64,000 nucleotides of DNA from Mesorhizobium japonicum MAFF 303099 (GTDB lineage Bacteria; Pseudomonadota; Alphaproteobacteria; Rhizobiales; Rhizobiaceae), in assembly GCF_000009625.1 (NCBI RefSeq), contig NC_002678.2:6480001-6544000 (forward strand), given 5' to 3'. The notes under the pieces were generated by a model. It was not told where the DNA came from. It did no database searches and was given only the letters and a program-made list of their open reading frames with translations. This document shows, in pieces, positions 19,620 to 29,511 of this stretch. The number at the start of each line of letters is the position of its first letter. Position 1 is the stretch's first letter. The translations under genes and the position numbers were made by a program.

Positions 19620-20900
19620 ATGAACACAAATCCGGCGGGCAACGGAGAAGTCGGGCAGCGGCCGACGAACAATACCGGACCGATCGTGCCGAAGACGGCC
19701 AGCGAGGCCTTGCGGCCGGAAGCCGGAACGCCGCCGCCGAAGCGCTCGCGCGCTTCGCGCAGCCAGGTCGTCGTGTTCATGAACTTCGTCATCTCCCTGG
19801 TGATGCTGATGGTTCTTGCCGCGGGCGCAGCACTTTACTTCGGCAAGCAGGAATTCATCGAACCCGGTCCTTCGGCCAATGGCGACACCTTTCTGGTCAA
19901 GCCGAACACCGGCGTCCAGGACATCGCCGACCAGCTTGAGCGCCGTGGACTGATCAGCGACGCCCGCGTCTTCCGCCTTGGCGTGCGTGCTTTCGGCAAC
20001 GATTCCGCGCTCAAGGCCGGCGAATACGAGATCAAGCCCCGGGCATCCATGCGCGACATCATGGAGCTTTTGAAAAGCGGCAAGTCGGTGATGTATTCCC
20101 TGACCATTCCGGAAGGGCTGACGGTCGAGCAGGCCCTGCAGCGTATCGCCGATGAACCCGCCTTGAGCGGCGACATGCCGGCGACAACGCCCCCGGAGGG
20201 CAGCCTTGCCACCGACACGCTGCGCTTCACGCGCGGTGCGACGCGCCAGCAGATGATCGACAAGCTGGTGGCCGATCAGAAGAAACTGGTCGACGAGGTC
20301 TGGCAGCGGCGTGCGCCGGATCTGCCGCTGGCCAATATCGAAGACTTTGTCACCCTGGCCTCGATCGTCGAGAAGGAAACCGGCAAGGGTGACGAGCGTT
20401 CGCGCGTCGCCGCCGTCTTCCTCAACCGCTTGGCCAAGGGCATGCGCCTGCAATCCGATCCGACCATCATCTATGGTCTGTTCGGCGGCAAGGGAAAGCC
20501 CGCGGACCGCCCGATCTACCAGTCGGACATCCAGAAGCAGACGCCTTACAATACCTATGTGATCAGCGGCCTGCCGCCGACGCCCATCGCCAATCCGGGC
20601 CGTGCAGCACTTGAGGCCGTGGCCAATCCATCGAAGACCGACGATCTCTATTTTGTCGCCGACGGTGCAGGCGGTCACGTCTTTGCCGCGACGCTCGACG
20701 AGCACAATGAGAACGTCGCCCGTTATCGTGCGCTGCAGAAGAAGCAGGCCGATGACGCGGCCAAGGCCGCCGCTGCCGCTGGTACAAACGGCAATGCCGA
20801 CAAGCCTGCTACCGACAAACCAGCTGCCGACAAGCCTGCCGACGGCAGCACCGGGGGCGACAATGGCGACGCCGGCGGCGACGCGGGCGATGCCCAGTAG
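19620..20900 (+). CDS. mltG: Endolytic transglycosylase MltG
   Basis: MltG cleaves nascent peptidoglycan strands at the inner membrane and so sets glycan chain length. The 426-residue protein has a cytoplasmic head, one transmembrane helix (about residues 50-72, VVFMNFVISLVMLMVLAAG), a LysM-like part and the YceG domain with ASIVEKE (catalytic Glu), LQSDPT and YNTY(V)I. A low-complexity C-terminal tail with DKPA repeats follows (about residue 380 onward), variable in relatives. Position after fabF and before yicC-gmk is conserved in rhizobia. Confidence 0.95.
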   Translation: MNTNPAGNGEVGQRPTNNTGPIVPKTASEALRPEAGTPPPKRSRASRSQVVVFMNFVISLVMLMVLAAGAALYFGKQEFIEPGPSANGDTFLVKPNTGVQDIADQLERRGLISDARVFRLGVRAFGNDSALKAGEYEIKPRASMRDIMELLKSGKSVMYSLTIPEGLTVEQALQRIADEPALSGDMPATTPPEGSLATDTLRFTRGATRQQMIDKLVADQKKLVDEVWQRRAPDLPLANIEDFVTLASIVEKETGKGDERSRVAAVFLNRLAKGMRLQSDPTIIYGLFGGKGKPADRPIYQSDIQKQTPYNTYVISGLPPTPIANPGRAALEAVANPSKTDDLYFVADGAGGHVFAATLDEHNENVARYRALQKKQADDAAKAAAAAGTNGNADKPATDKPAADKPADGSTGGDNGDAGGDAGDAQ

Positions 20901-21055
20901 GTGAAGAAAGGCGTTGCCCGGAGGGCGACAGCCTGACATTTGAAGGAACGCCATGCGTCCGATTTCGACGCACCTACGGCGTGGTTATTTTCAAGCAGCA
21001 CTTGCCCTGTCCGGAAACTGGTTTCGGGGTGATGCGCCAGGAATGTGCGGGCGAC

Positions 21056-21946
21056 ATGAATTTACAGAGCATGACCGGATTTGCGCGTGCCGTCGCCGAG
21101 CATGACGGCACCTCGATCGCCTGGGAGGTCAAGTCCGTCAACGGCAAGAGCGTCGAGGTGCGGCTGCGGCTGCCGCAAGGTTTCGAGCGTCTGGAGCCGG
21201 CGGTCAGGCAAACGCTGCAGAAGCGTTTCGCACGCGGCAATTTCCAGGCGACGCTGACCATCGGCCGCGCCGCCGGCGCGCAGGCGCAACCCGTCGTCAA
21301 CGAGGCGTTTCTGAAGGACCTTGCGGGTCTCGCCAAGCGGCTGCAGGAACAGTTCGGCGTTGCTCCCGCGACGGCCGATGGGTTGCTGTCGCTGCGTGGC
21401 GTGCTCGACATTCCCGAAACCGTGGAAACCGAAGAGGCGCGCGCCGCGCTCGACATCGCCATCATGGCTGCGCTCGACGTATCGCTGAACGGGCTGGAAC
21501 TGGCACGGCAAAGCGAGGGGGCGGCGCTGGCTTTGCTGCTGTCCGGCCATATCGACGCCATCGAGGCATTGACGCTGCGTGCGGAGGCGGATCCGTCCCG
21601 CGAGACGGCGGCGATCCGTGAACGCATCGCTGAGCAGGTCAGGCTGCTGATGGACGCGTCCGCCAACCTGGATGCGAGCCGGCTGCACATGGAAGCGGCA
21701 TTCCTCGCCACCAAGGCTGATATTCGCGAGGAGATCGATCGGCTGAAGACGCATGTCGCATCTGGCCGGGCTTTGCTTGAGGGCGGCGGCGCCGTCGGTC
21801 GGAAGCTCGATTTTCTGGCACAGGAATTTAACCGCGAATCGAATACGCTGTGTTCGAAGTCGAACGCCGCAGCCGTCACCGCGATCGGGCTGGAGCTGAA
21901 GGCGGTGGTCGACCAGTTTCGTGAACAGGTCCAGAATCTGGAGTAG
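21056..21946 (+). CDS. YicC/YloC family endoribonuclease
   Basis: A 296-residue member of the YicC family, shown in other bacteria to be an RNase that acts on small RNAs. The signature MTGFARA stands at residues 6-12 and is followed by EVKSVNGKSVEVRLRLP. The C-terminal half (IREEIDRLKTHVASGR, KLDFLAQEFNRESNTLCSKS) is the DUF1732 domain. I start at ATG 21056; the ATG at the signature (21071) is an alternative. gmk starts four bases after its stop. Confidence 0.92.
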   Translation: MNLQSMTGFARAVAEHDGTSIAWEVKSVNGKSVEVRLRLPQGFERLEPAVRQTLQKRFARGNFQATLTIGRAAGAQAQPVVNEAFLKDLAGLAKRLQEQFGVAPATADGLLSLRGVLDIPETVETEEARAALDIAIMAALDVSLNGLELARQSEGAALALLLSGHIDAIEALTLRAEADPSRETAAIRERIAEQVRLLMDASANLDASRLHMEAAFLATKADIREEIDRLKTHVASGRALLEGGGAVGRKLDFLAQEFNRESNTLCSKSNAAAVTAIGLELKAVVDQFREQVQNLE

Positions 21947-21949
21947 CCG

Positions 21950-22624
21950 ATGGTCGCCAAGGAACCGATGGTTCCCAGGGATTTGGGATCCCGCATCCGC
22001 CGCCGGGGGCTGATGCTCGTCCTGTCGTCGCCATCCGGTGCCGGCAAGTCGACGATCGCGCGCAACCTCCTGGAAAGCGATTCCAGCCTCGAATTGTCGG
22101 TCTCGGTCACGACCAGACCGCGCCGCGGCAGTGAGATCGAGGGGGTTCATTACCATTTCCGTACGATGCGCGAGTTCGAGCGGTTGCGCGATTCCGACGC
22201 TCTGCTCGAGTGGGCGGAGGTGCACGGCAATTGCTATGCGACACCGCGCGAACCTGCGGAACTGGCGCTGGCGCAGGGCCGCGACATGCTGTTCGACATC
22301 GACTGGCAAGGCGCTCAGCAGTTGAAGGAGAAGATGCGCGCCGACATCGTCTCGATCTTCATCCTGCCGCCGTCGATGAAGGAATTGAAGGCCCGCCTGA
22401 AGCGCCGCGCCGAGGACCAGGAAGCGGTGATCGAGACGCGGCTGAAGAACGCCCGCAACGAGATCGAGCACTGGAAGGAATATGATTTCGTCATCGTCAA
22501 TGACGATCTCGACCGTGCCTTCGCCGAGGTGCGGGGCATCGTCGTCGCCGAGCGGTTGCGCCGCGACCGCCGGCCGGGTCTCTTCGATTTCGTCTCGGGG
22601 TTGCTGGACGAGAAAACTGTCTAG
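21950..22624 (+). CDS. gmk: Guanylate kinase
   Basis: Gmk phosphorylates GMP to GDP. The 224-residue protein has the P-loop [10 protein letters not shown], the GMP-binding [17 protein letters not shown], and [13 protein letters not shown]. It is tightly coupled to yicC (three-base gap). Its TAG stop is also the first three bases of a dispersed intergenic repeat. Confidence 0.97.
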   Translation: MVAKEPMVPRDLGSRIRRRGLMLVLSSPSGAGKSTIARNLLESDSSLELSVSVTTRPRRGSEIEGVHYHFRTMREFERLRDSDALLEWAEVHGNCYATPREPAELALAQGRDMLFDIDWQGAQQLKEKMRADIVSIFILPPSMKELKARLKRRAEDQEAVIETRLKNARNEIEHWKEYDFVIVNDDLDRAFAEVRGIVVAERLRRDRRPGLFDFVSGLLDEKTV

Positions 22625-22750
22625 AGCAATTCCAGGAAAAGTGTGAGCGGTTTTCCCTGGAAAAGCGCGTAGCGCTTTCCCTTGGGAATTGCGTCAAAAC
22701 AAAGAGTTAGAGGGTTTCCGCGTTTCCAGGAAACGGTGAAACGCTCTGAC
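22622..22750 (+). repeat. Dispersed rhizobial intergenic repeat, copy 1
   Basis: The sequence begins TAGAGCAATTCCAGGAAAAG and contains two nested inverted segments (GGTTTTCC/GGAAAAGC and GCGTTTCCAGGAAACG), ending near GAAACGCTCTGA. A second copy with the same opening is at 50396-50490. Both sit directly on the stop codon of the gene upstream. It resembles a palindromic element I recall as frequent in Mesorhizobium genomes. Confidence 0.75.
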
Positions 22751-22755
22751 AGGCG

Positions 22756-23049
22756 TCATGGCGCTATGCCGTCGACAAGGATCAGATGGCGGCTGAGCGC
22801 GGCGTCGCGCACATCTAGCGCTGCAGCATACTCGGCGGATGCGTACCAGCGCCGTGCCTGCTCAATGTCAGGAAATTCGACAACGATCAGCGGCGTGGGA
22901 TGCCATTCGCCCTCCAGCGTATCCACCTGGCCGCCGCGTACGAGATAGCGCCCGCCATAATGGGCAATGGAAGCCGCGGCACGCGAGCGGTATGTCTGGA
23001 ATGCCTCTTGGTCGCAGATGGTGACATCGGAAATGATATAGGCAGGCAT
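22756..23049 (-). CDS. DUF1330 domain protein
   Basis: A 97-residue DUF1330 protein of the dimeric alpha-beta barrel fold; no reaction is known. Family landmarks are AYIISDVTI at the N-terminus, HYGGRYLVRGG, LEGEWHPTPLIVVEFPDIEQA, and the final HLILVDG. It is a single gene between the repeat and rsmA. Confidence 0.9.
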   Translation of the reverse strand: MPAYIISDVTICDQEAFQTYRSRAAASIAHYGGRYLVRGGQVDTLEGEWHPTPLIVVEFPDIEQARRWYASAEYAAALDVRDAALSRHLILVDGIAP

Positions 23050-23113
23050 TTAGGTTTCTCCGGCATGCTCGCCGAACTATCTATTCCTGCATCGTCGCAA
23101 TTCCAGGCCGGCG

Positions 23114-23953
23114 CTAAACAGAATTGGTCAGCCTGACGAATTCCTCGACGCTGAGCGTTTCAGCGCGGCGGGTCGGGTCGATGCCCGCGCGCTCGAGCAG
23201 GGCCTCGCCGCCAAGGCTTTTCACACTCTGTCGCAGCATCTTTCGGCGTTGGCCGAAGGCGGCTTCGGTGACGCGGCCGAGTTTCTTTACATCGGCCGGC
23301 AGGGGCGTCGCGCGCGGCTCCAGATGCACCACCGAAGAGGTGACCTTTGGCGGCGGCGTGAAGGCCTGGGGAGGCACGTCGAAGGCGATCCTGGCCTTCG
23401 TGCGCCAGCCGGCCAGCACCCCAAGCCGGCCATAGGCGTCGCTGCCGGGCTCCGCGACGATGCGCTGGGCAACCTCGCGCTGGAACATCAGCGTCATCGA
23501 CGCGTAGAAGGGCGGCCAGTCCACGACCGTCAGCCACCGGACGAGCAGTTCCGTGCCGATGTTGTAAGGCAGATTGGCCACGATCCGCACCTGACCGCTG
23601 GCTCCGCCGGCCGCGGAGGCGAGGGCGGCGAAGTCGGTTTTCAGCGCATCGCCGGAAACTACCTCCAGCCGGCCGGGATAGTGAGCGGAGACTTCGGCCA
23701 ATGCCGCCAGACAGCGCTCGTCGCGCTCGATGGCGACAACCCGGCGGGCGCCGTTGGAAAGCAGTGCTCTTGTCAGGCCGCCAGGTCCCGGCCCAACCTC
23801 GATCACGGCGGTGTTTGTCAGGTCGCCCGCGCTGCGTGCGATCTTGCCAGTCAAATTGAGGTCGAGCAGGAAATTCTGGCCGAGCGCCTTTTTCGCCTGC
23901 AGCCCGTGGCGCTCGATGACATCGCGCAATGGCGGCAGCCCGTCGATGCTCAT
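23114..23953 (-). CDS. rsmA: 16S rRNA (adenine1518-N6/adenine1519-N6)-dimethyltransferase
   Basis: RsmA (KsgA) dimethylates two adjacent adenines near the 3' end of 16S rRNA late in 30S assembly. I choose the ATG giving [17 protein letters not shown] (279 residues), which overlaps the pdxA stop by four bases (ATGA). Motifs: [23 protein letters not shown] (SAM site), and the catalytic NLPYNIG, matching the NLPY of the family. The order surA-pdxA-rsmA equals that of E. coli. Confidence 0.97.
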   Translation of the reverse strand: MSIDGLPPLRDVIERHGLQAKKALGQNFLLDLNLTGKIARSAGDLTNTAVIEVGPGPGGLTRALLSNGARRVVAIERDERCLAALAEVSAHYPGRLEVVSGDALKTDFAALASAAGGASGQVRIVANLPYNIGTELLVRWLTVVDWPPFYASMTLMFQREVAQRIVAEPGSDAYGRLGVLAGWRTKARIAFDVPPQAFTPPPKVTSSVVHLEPRATPLPADVKKLGRVTEAAFGQRRKMLRQSVKSLGGEALLERAGIDPTRRAETLSVEEFVRLTNSV

Positions 23954-24966
23954 GCGGCCGCGGCCTTTTTGTCGGTGTCGGCGAGCGTTCTGGCGAGCTT
24001 CAAGGCGGCGATCAGGCTGTCCGGCCGTGCAATGCCCTTGCCGGCGATATCGAAGGCGGTGCCATGGTCTGGCGACGTGCGGATGAAGGGCAGGCCGAGC
24101 GTGACGTTGACCGCATCGTCGAAGGCCAGCGTCTTGGCCGGGATCAACGCCTGGTCGTGGTACATGCAAAGTGCTGCATCGTAGCCTGCCCGCGCCCGCG
24201 CATGGAACAGCGTGTCGGCCGCCAGAGGGCCGAAAGCATCGATGCCCTCGGCGCGCAGGATGTCGACCGCCGGCCGCACGATATGCTCGTCCTCCAGGCC
24301 CAGGGACCCACCTTCGCCGGCATGCGGATTGAGGCCGGCAATGGCCAGCCTCGGCCTGGCGATGCCAAAGCGGCCGGCGAGGTCGGCCGCGGTGATGCGC
24401 GCGGTCGCGACGATCAGTTCGGTGGTCAGGGCCTTCGGCACCTCGGCCAGGGCGATGTGGATGGTAACGGGAACCGTGCGCAGGTCAGGGCCTGCCAGCA
24501 TCATGACCGGCATTGCCTCGACACCGCTGTGCCGGGCCGCCAGATGCGCCAGATATTCGGTGTGGCCAGGAAAGCGGAAACCGGCATCATAGAGCGGCTT
24601 CTTGGCGATCGGACAGGTGACCATGGCGGCGGCGTCGCCGGCAAGGCAGGCGGCGACGGCGCGGTCGATCGCCTCGACGGTTCCGGCCGCGTTGGCCGGA
24701 TCCGGCCGGCCGGGGCTGTCGATGAACCGGGCCGCCAGTGGAACGATCGGCAAGGCGCGGGCGAAAACCTGCGCCGCCAGCGCCGGTGTCGTTTCGACGA
24801 TCGGCACCGACACGCCGAGCCGGCTTGCCCGTGAGGCGATCAGCGCCGGATCGGCCAAAAGATAAAAGGCCGGCAGGCCGACTGCCTCGCGCGCCAGGAA
24901 GGCGGCGATGGCGATTTCGGGGCCGATGCCGGACGGATCGCCGACACTTAGTGCCAGCGCGGTCAT
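23950..24966 (-). CDS. pdxA: 4-hydroxythreonine-4-phosphate dehydrogenase
   Basis: PdxA oxidises 4-phosphohydroxythreonine in the DXP-dependent pathway to pyridoxal phosphate. The protein (338 residues from ATG 24966, [17 protein letters not shown]) has the family start and the metal-binding histidines in FPGHTEYLA and MYHDQALIP, plus [14 protein letters not shown] four codons further upstream, just after the surA stop, is an alternative but lacks a ribosome-binding site; AAGAG precedes the ATG. Confidence 0.96.
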   Translation of the reverse strand: MTALALSVGDPSGIGPEIAIAAFLAREAVGLPAFYLLADPALIASRASRLGVSVPIVETTPALAAQVFARALPIVPLAARFIDSPGRPDPANAAGTVEAIDRAVAACLAGDAAAMVTCPIAKKPLYDAGFRFPGHTEYLAHLAARHSGVEAMPVMMLAGPDLRTVPVTIHIALAEVPKALTTELIVATARITAADLAGRFGIARPRLAIAGLNPHAGEGGSLGLEDEHIVRPAVDILRAEGIDAFGPLAADTLFHARARAGYDAALCMYHDQALIPAKTLAFDDAVNVTLGLPFIRTSPDHGTAFDIAGKGIARPDSLIAALKLARTLADTDKKAAAA

Positions 24967-24979
24967 TGCGCTCTTCACG

Positions 24980-25912
24980 TCAGCGCTTGACGATGCGGGC
25001 TTTCGCCTTCAGCTCGTCGACATATTTCTTGCTGAGATCGTCGGCGGCCTTGTCGTTGGAGCCTTCGCTCTGGAACACCATCTGGGCCGTCTTGTCGTCG
25101 GACACTTCGCGCGACGAGCAGATGCCGATGAACTCGACGCCGCGCTCGGTCTCGCGCGTGACGGTAGCGCCGCCGACCTTGGTAGCCTTGATCTGCTCGG
25201 CCCAGTCCGGCGGCAGCTGTGGCGCCAGCACCCGGCCCAGATCGCGAACGGTAACGTCGATCAGGCCTTTGGCGAACTCGCGCGTCGTGTTGCAGCCGTT
25301 GAAGCGGGCGCGCATGGCATCGGCCTCGCGCTTGCGCTTGGCCAGCGTCGCGCTGCGTTCAGATGCCGGGACGACGAAGATGACCTGCTGCAGCATGTAC
25401 TCGGTGGCGCTCGGTTTGGCCCCGCCCTTGTCGAGCATGCGCCTGACCGCATCCTGCTCGGTCACGCTGCCGCCTTCACCGGAACGGTAACGCGCACTCA
25501 AAGCCTGGTTCCAGGCCATCTGGGCACGGATGAATTCCTTGAAATGGTCCTTGCCGACGCCGGATTTTTCCATCACGCCGTCGAGTTGGCCGAGCTGCAT
25601 CTTGTTGTTGGTGGCAAAGCGCTGATAGGCCGCCTCGACCTGGGCGTCGCTGATGCGTATGCCAAGCCGCCTGGCTTCGGCAAGGCGCAGCGTCTGGTCG
25701 ATCATTTCCTGGGCGGCATCGCCCTTCTTGCGCTGCAGCTTCAAGAAGGCGGCGCGATGCGCGATATCGCCCGTCGTGATTGGTATGTCGTTGACGACGT
25801 ATTTGATCTCGCTGGCGAAAGCCGGCGGCGTCATGACGGTCATCGACACGGATGTCGCCGCCACAAGCAGCGCGAACCCTGCTGAAAAGAGGTATTTCCT
25901 CATCATTAGCAT
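24980..25912 (-). CDS. SurA-like periplasmic chaperone with diverged parvulin domain
   Basis: By position (between lptD and pdxA, as in E. coli) and fold this is the SurA orthologue, the periplasmic chaperone for outer-membrane proteins. Residues 1-34 are a signal peptide ending AFA-SE. Residues 35-160 match the SurA N-domain ([31 protein letters not shown]). The rest is only loosely parvulin-like ([17 protein letters not shown]...DLGRV), so prolyl isomerase activity is doubtful. At 310 residues it is shorter than E. coli SurA (428), with one rather than two such domains. Confidence 0.87.
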   Translation of the reverse strand: MLMMRKYLFSAGFALLVAATSVSMTVMTPPAFASEIKYVVNDIPITTGDIAHRAAFLKLQRKKGDAAQEMIDQTLRLAEARRLGIRISDAQVEAAYQRFATNNKMQLGQLDGVMEKSGVGKDHFKEFIRAQMAWNQALSARYRSGEGGSVTEQDAVRRMLDKGGAKPSATEYMLQQVIFVVPASERSATLAKRKREADAMRARFNGCNTTREFAKGLIDVTVRDLGRVLAPQLPPDWAEQIKATKVGGATVTRETERGVEFIGICSSREVSDDKTAQMVFQSEGSNDKAADDLSKKYVDELKAKARIVKR

Positions 25913-26002
25913 CCCAATTCTATCCCGGTTCCGCCCAATTTCGTCCTCTGCCGGGTGCGCGAATCCGTGCCAGCCCTATGCGGCGAAACGATGTCTCGCC
26001 GG

Positions 26003-28429
26003 CTACTGGATGGTGTCGACTGCGCTGGTCGACGAGCCGAAGTCGCCGAGGGTGCGGAACGACAGGTTGAAGCCGATGCTCTGGGTCACTTCCCTGGTGT
26101 TCAGGTCACGCGACTGCGAGTACGTCATCAGATAGGTGAAGCAGGAATCGTTGTAGGCAAAGCCGACCCCATCCTTGACCAGCAGGCTTTGCTGCAGATC
26201 ATAGGTTCCCGTCCCGAACACGCGCCAGTTTTCGGCAAGATGCGTGGACGCACCGAGCGTCACCTCATGCCGATCGGTCGTGAAACCGTAGAGCGGCTGG
26301 GCCTGGATGAAAGCGTACTTGGCGCTGAGCGACACCGGCAGGCCTGAGTAGGCTGCCTTCACCTCGGCGCGGCGAACCTCGAAAGTCTGTTCGTCGAAGC
26401 GGCCGCTGACGGAAGCCGCAAACCCATTCGGGCTGTTGATGCCAAACAGGCCGACGTAGTCGGACTTGGTTGTCTGAAGGCCGGAATTGGCACCGACATT
26501 GACCAGGTCCGGCGCGGCAAACGAGTTCTCGCCGCCAATCTGATAGGACTGGCCGAAAATGGCATTGGTGCCCCAGCCGTTGATGTAGGAGCCGGAATAG
26601 CGGAAGCCGACATTGGCGCGCGAACCGCCTTCGATGCGATCATAACCGGAGAATTTGTCACGTTCGAACAGGGTGGTCGCGTCGAACACCATGCTCTGGG
26701 CGTCTTCATTCGGAATGGCGAGACCGCCGACATATTGTTCGTTCGGACGCAGGAACAGCTGCGCCATCGGCTCGACGACGTGGCTGGACCCGCTGGCCAG
26801 CGAAAACAGCAGCGGCCAACGCATCTCGAGACCGGCGGTTGCCATGTAGCGGGCGAACGACGAGCGCATATCGTCGCTGGCATTTATAAGAGGGTTGGCT
26901 GCCATCTGGTTGACGGCGGCGAGCGAACCCGATGACGCGTTGACGTAGTCGACGTCGCCCTGCAGCGCCAGCAGCGGTGTCAGCACCAGCCCGTCATCGG
27001 TCACGAAAGTCCGCTTCCATTCGGCCTCGGTGGTGAGGCGCCCAGACTCACCTGCAATGCCGCGCACGCGCTGCACAGGTGTGAGGGAATTGTATGGGGT
27101 GTCGAAAGTCTCGTCGAGCTCGTTGCGGTGCAGGACGCGCGTGTTGACGTTGAGCGACAGCTGGCCACCGGCCACCGGCGTATCGGGGATATAGGCGTAG
27201 TCAAGCGACGGCAGCACCCAGGGCTGCTGGTTGCTGCGCGCGGCGATATTGCTGTTGAGTGTATTTTCCTGCACGTCGAAGTGCATGGCGCGCACATCGA
27301 AGTAGTTGCGGCCATTGAGCCCCGTCAGGTAGACCGTCGACTGATGGACGCTGCCATTGTACTTGTCGATCTTGTAGGTGCTCGAGAAGTTCTTGTCGGT
27401 CTGCAGCAGTACGTCCCAGCCGAAATTCCAGCGTTCGTTGATAGCGAACTGCCCTTGCGTGCCCATCATGCCGCGCAATTTGTTGGCATCGCCCGCCGTG
27501 CCCGAATCAACGTTGCGCCCGGCACTGTCGATAAAGGCGTCCGGATCGCGCTGCTGAATTCCGGCGATCTTCAAACTGTATTCGCCATTGTTGAAGCGCT
27601 GGCGCCACTCGGCCTCGCCGAGGAAACCCTGCTTGGTGTAGCCGCTTCCGGACACCGTCAGGTCGTAAGTTGGCGAAAGGGCGAAATAATAGGGAACCTT
27701 GACGCTGTATCCCAGATGGCTGTTGTAGCTGACGCCCGGGATCAGGAAGCCGCTCTTGCGCTTCACCGTCGGGTCGGCGATCTCGAAAGCCGGCAGGTAG
27801 GCGAGCGGAAAGCCGAAGAATTCGAAATTCGCATTCTCGAAGCGAACCGTCTTCTTTTCGCCATTCCAGATGATCTTCCTGGCTTTCACGCGCCAGGTGG
27901 GCGCCTTGTCAGGCTTGTCCTCGCACGGTTCGCAGGCGGTGTAGACGCCATTGTGGAAGGTGGTCAGCACGCCGCCCATGCGCTCGGCGCTTTCAGCGGC
28001 GAAATAGGCCTTGTCGATGGTTTCTACGCGCAGCGCGTTGACGAAACCGTCGGCGAAATCGTCGGTGATATCGATATGCTGCGAATTGATCTTGGTGCCG
28101 TCGCTGTTGACGATTTCAACATTGCCGGTGGCGACCATCCGCTTGGTGTTACGGTCGTATATGACCTTCTGGGCGACGAGGCGATTTCCGCCATAGTCGA
28201 TCTGCACACCACCGACGGCGGTCACCGTCTGATTGTCATTGTTGTAGACCAGCGTGTCAGCGGCCAGCAGCATCTGCGAACCGGACGGAACATTGGTCGC
28301 TATCTTGCCGACTTCCTGCGAGAATGCAGGCAACGGCACGGCGCAGGCAAGCAGGCACGCCAAGGCGCTCGCCGCATAAAGGCGCGCCAAATGGGCCTGC
28401 CTGTTGCTGGGCAAAAACGCCTCCCTCAC
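26003..28429 (-). CDS. lptD: LPS-assembly protein LptD
   Basis: LptD is the outer-membrane beta barrel that inserts lipopolysaccharide into the outer leaflet. The 808-residue protein has a signal peptide (to about residue 38, PLPAFS), an OstA/LptA-like N-terminal domain (LLAADTLVYNNDNQTVTAVGG, DGTKINSQHIDITDDF), a Cys pair in YTACEPCED, and the C-terminal barrel. GTG start; the lptG stop overlaps it by one base (TAGTG). Co-transcribed with lptF and lptG. Confidence 0.95.
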   Translation of the reverse strand: MREAFLPSNRQAHLARLYAASALACLLACAVPLPAFSQEVGKIATNVPSGSQMLLAADTLVYNNDNQTVTAVGGVQIDYGGNRLVAQKVIYDRNTKRMVATGNVEIVNSDGTKINSQHIDITDDFADGFVNALRVETIDKAYFAAESAERMGGVLTTFHNGVYTACEPCEDKPDKAPTWRVKARKIIWNGEKKTVRFENANFEFFGFPLAYLPAFEIADPTVKRKSGFLIPGVSYNSHLGYSVKVPYYFALSPTYDLTVSGSGYTKQGFLGEAEWRQRFNNGEYSLKIAGIQQRDPDAFIDSAGRNVDSGTAGDANKLRGMMGTQGQFAINERWNFGWDVLLQTDKNFSSTYKIDKYNGSVHQSTVYLTGLNGRNYFDVRAMHFDVQENTLNSNIAARSNQQPWVLPSLDYAYIPDTPVAGGQLSLNVNTRVLHRNELDETFDTPYNSLTPVQRVRGIAGESGRLTTEAEWKRTFVTDDGLVLTPLLALQGDVDYVNASSGSLAAVNQMAANPLINASDDMRSSFARYMATAGLEMRWPLLFSLASGSSHVVEPMAQLFLRPNEQYVGGLAIPNEDAQSMVFDATTLFERDKFSGYDRIEGGSRANVGFRYSGSYINGWGTNAIFGQSYQIGGENSFAAPDLVNVGANSGLQTTKSDYVGLFGINSPNGFAASVSGRFDEQTFEVRRAEVKAAYSGLPVSLSAKYAFIQAQPLYGFTTDRHEVTLGASTHLAENWRVFGTGTYDLQQSLLVKDGVGFAYNDSCFTYLMTYSQSRDLNTREVTQSIGFNLSFRTLGDFGSSTSAVDTIQ

Positions 28430-29511
28430 TAGCCGTCTTCCTTGTATAGCAGGAAAGTCACCCCGAAGAACATAGCTACCACGACCGGCACCCAGGCGGC
28501 TATGGCAGTCGGCACGAACCCCGCCACGCCGAATGCCTTCACCAGCACCGAAACGACATAAAGCAGAAACCCGGCAACGACGCCACCCAGAATCATCGTT
28601 GCCGATTGTCCCATCCTTGCAAATCGCATTGAAACTGTTGCCGCAATCAGCGTCATGGCGACGAGGAGGAACGGCAACGCCACCAGCGAATCAAACTGCA
28701 TGGCAAACGCATTTGCCTTGAGGCCGAAGGAACGGGCAACCTCGATTTTTCCAGGCAGGTCGTAGAACGGAATGGTCTCCGGGCGCGCCAGCCGTTCCTG
28801 CACGAATTCCGGCTTCAGATTGGTCGGCACACGGTCGCTTGCAGAGGGCTGAATGGTGCCGTTCCTGAAGGTCTTCACATCCTGCAATTCCCAATAGCCG
28901 TCCCGCAGGTAAGCGTGCGCGGCGTCCTTGCGCTCGACGATATTGCCTTGCTGGTCGAGGACGAAAAAGACGGCGTCGGACATCTCCAGGCCCTGGTTGA
29001 GGATGGCCCGCGCGCCGATGATGGTGTCGCCGGTGCTGGTCTTCTGGCGAATCCAGGGAGCGGCGTCGGCCGAAACCGTATTTGATTTGCCGGAGCGCAA
29101 CTGGGTTTCGATCTGTTCGGACAAGGAGAAGGCATGCGCGGCGAGCGGGTTGATGAGCCCGACCGACACAAAGCCGAACAGCAACGCCCCGATGCAGCAT
29201 GGCAAGAGGAATTGCCAGGCGGAAACGCCGGCCGACCGCGCGATGACCAGTTCGTAGCGGCGGTTGAGCGAAACCAGTGTCGCCATCGCCGAGAACAGGC
29301 CGACAAACGGCACGGTCTGCAGCATGATCATCGGCATGCGAAGGCCCGAAATGGCCACCGCCGTCCCATAGGTGAAGCCGGGCAGGCCGGTGGTGCGGCC
29401 GGACAGCTCGGTGAAATCGATCAGGAACACCAACGCCAGCAGGCCTAGGAAGAACCAGATCGTGATTGTCACATAGCGGAAGAAGAAATAGCGGCCCAGC
29501 GTCCAGCCCAT
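28429..29511 (-). CDS. lptG: LPS export ABC transporter permease LptG
   Basis: LptG is an inner-membrane permease of the LptB2FG complex that drives LPS along the Lpt bridge. The 360-residue protein has three N-terminal helices, a periplasmic jellyroll (about 130-260) and three C-terminal helices, typical of the YjgP/YjgQ family. Landmarks: GRYFFFRYV, NRRYELVIARSAGVS and RFARMGQSATMILGGVVAGF. Start overlaps the lptF stop by one base. Confidence 0.95.
   Translation of the reverse strand: MGWTLGRYFFFRYVTITIWFFLGLLALVFLIDFTELSGRTTGLPGFTYGTAVAISGLRMPMIMLQTVPFVGLFSAMATLVSLNRRYELVIARSAGVSAWQFLLPCCIGALLFGFVSVGLINPLAAHAFSLSEQIETQLRSGKSNTVSADAAPWIRQKTSTGDTIIGARAILNQGLEMSDAVFFVLDQQGNIVERKDAAHAYLRDGYWELQDVKTFRNGTIQPSASDRVPTNLKPEFVQERLARPETIPFYDLPGKIEVARSFGLKANAFAMQFDSLVALPFLLVAMTLIAATVSMRFARMGQSATMILGGVVAGFLLYVVSVLVKAFGVAGFVPTAIAAWVPVVVAMFFGVTFLLYKEDG

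Noticed and set aside
18114..20954. A 946-codon open frame antisense to acpP, fabF and mltG
   Set aside because: It is a mirror of high-GC codon bias in real genes on the other strand; it has no domain and low-complexity composition.
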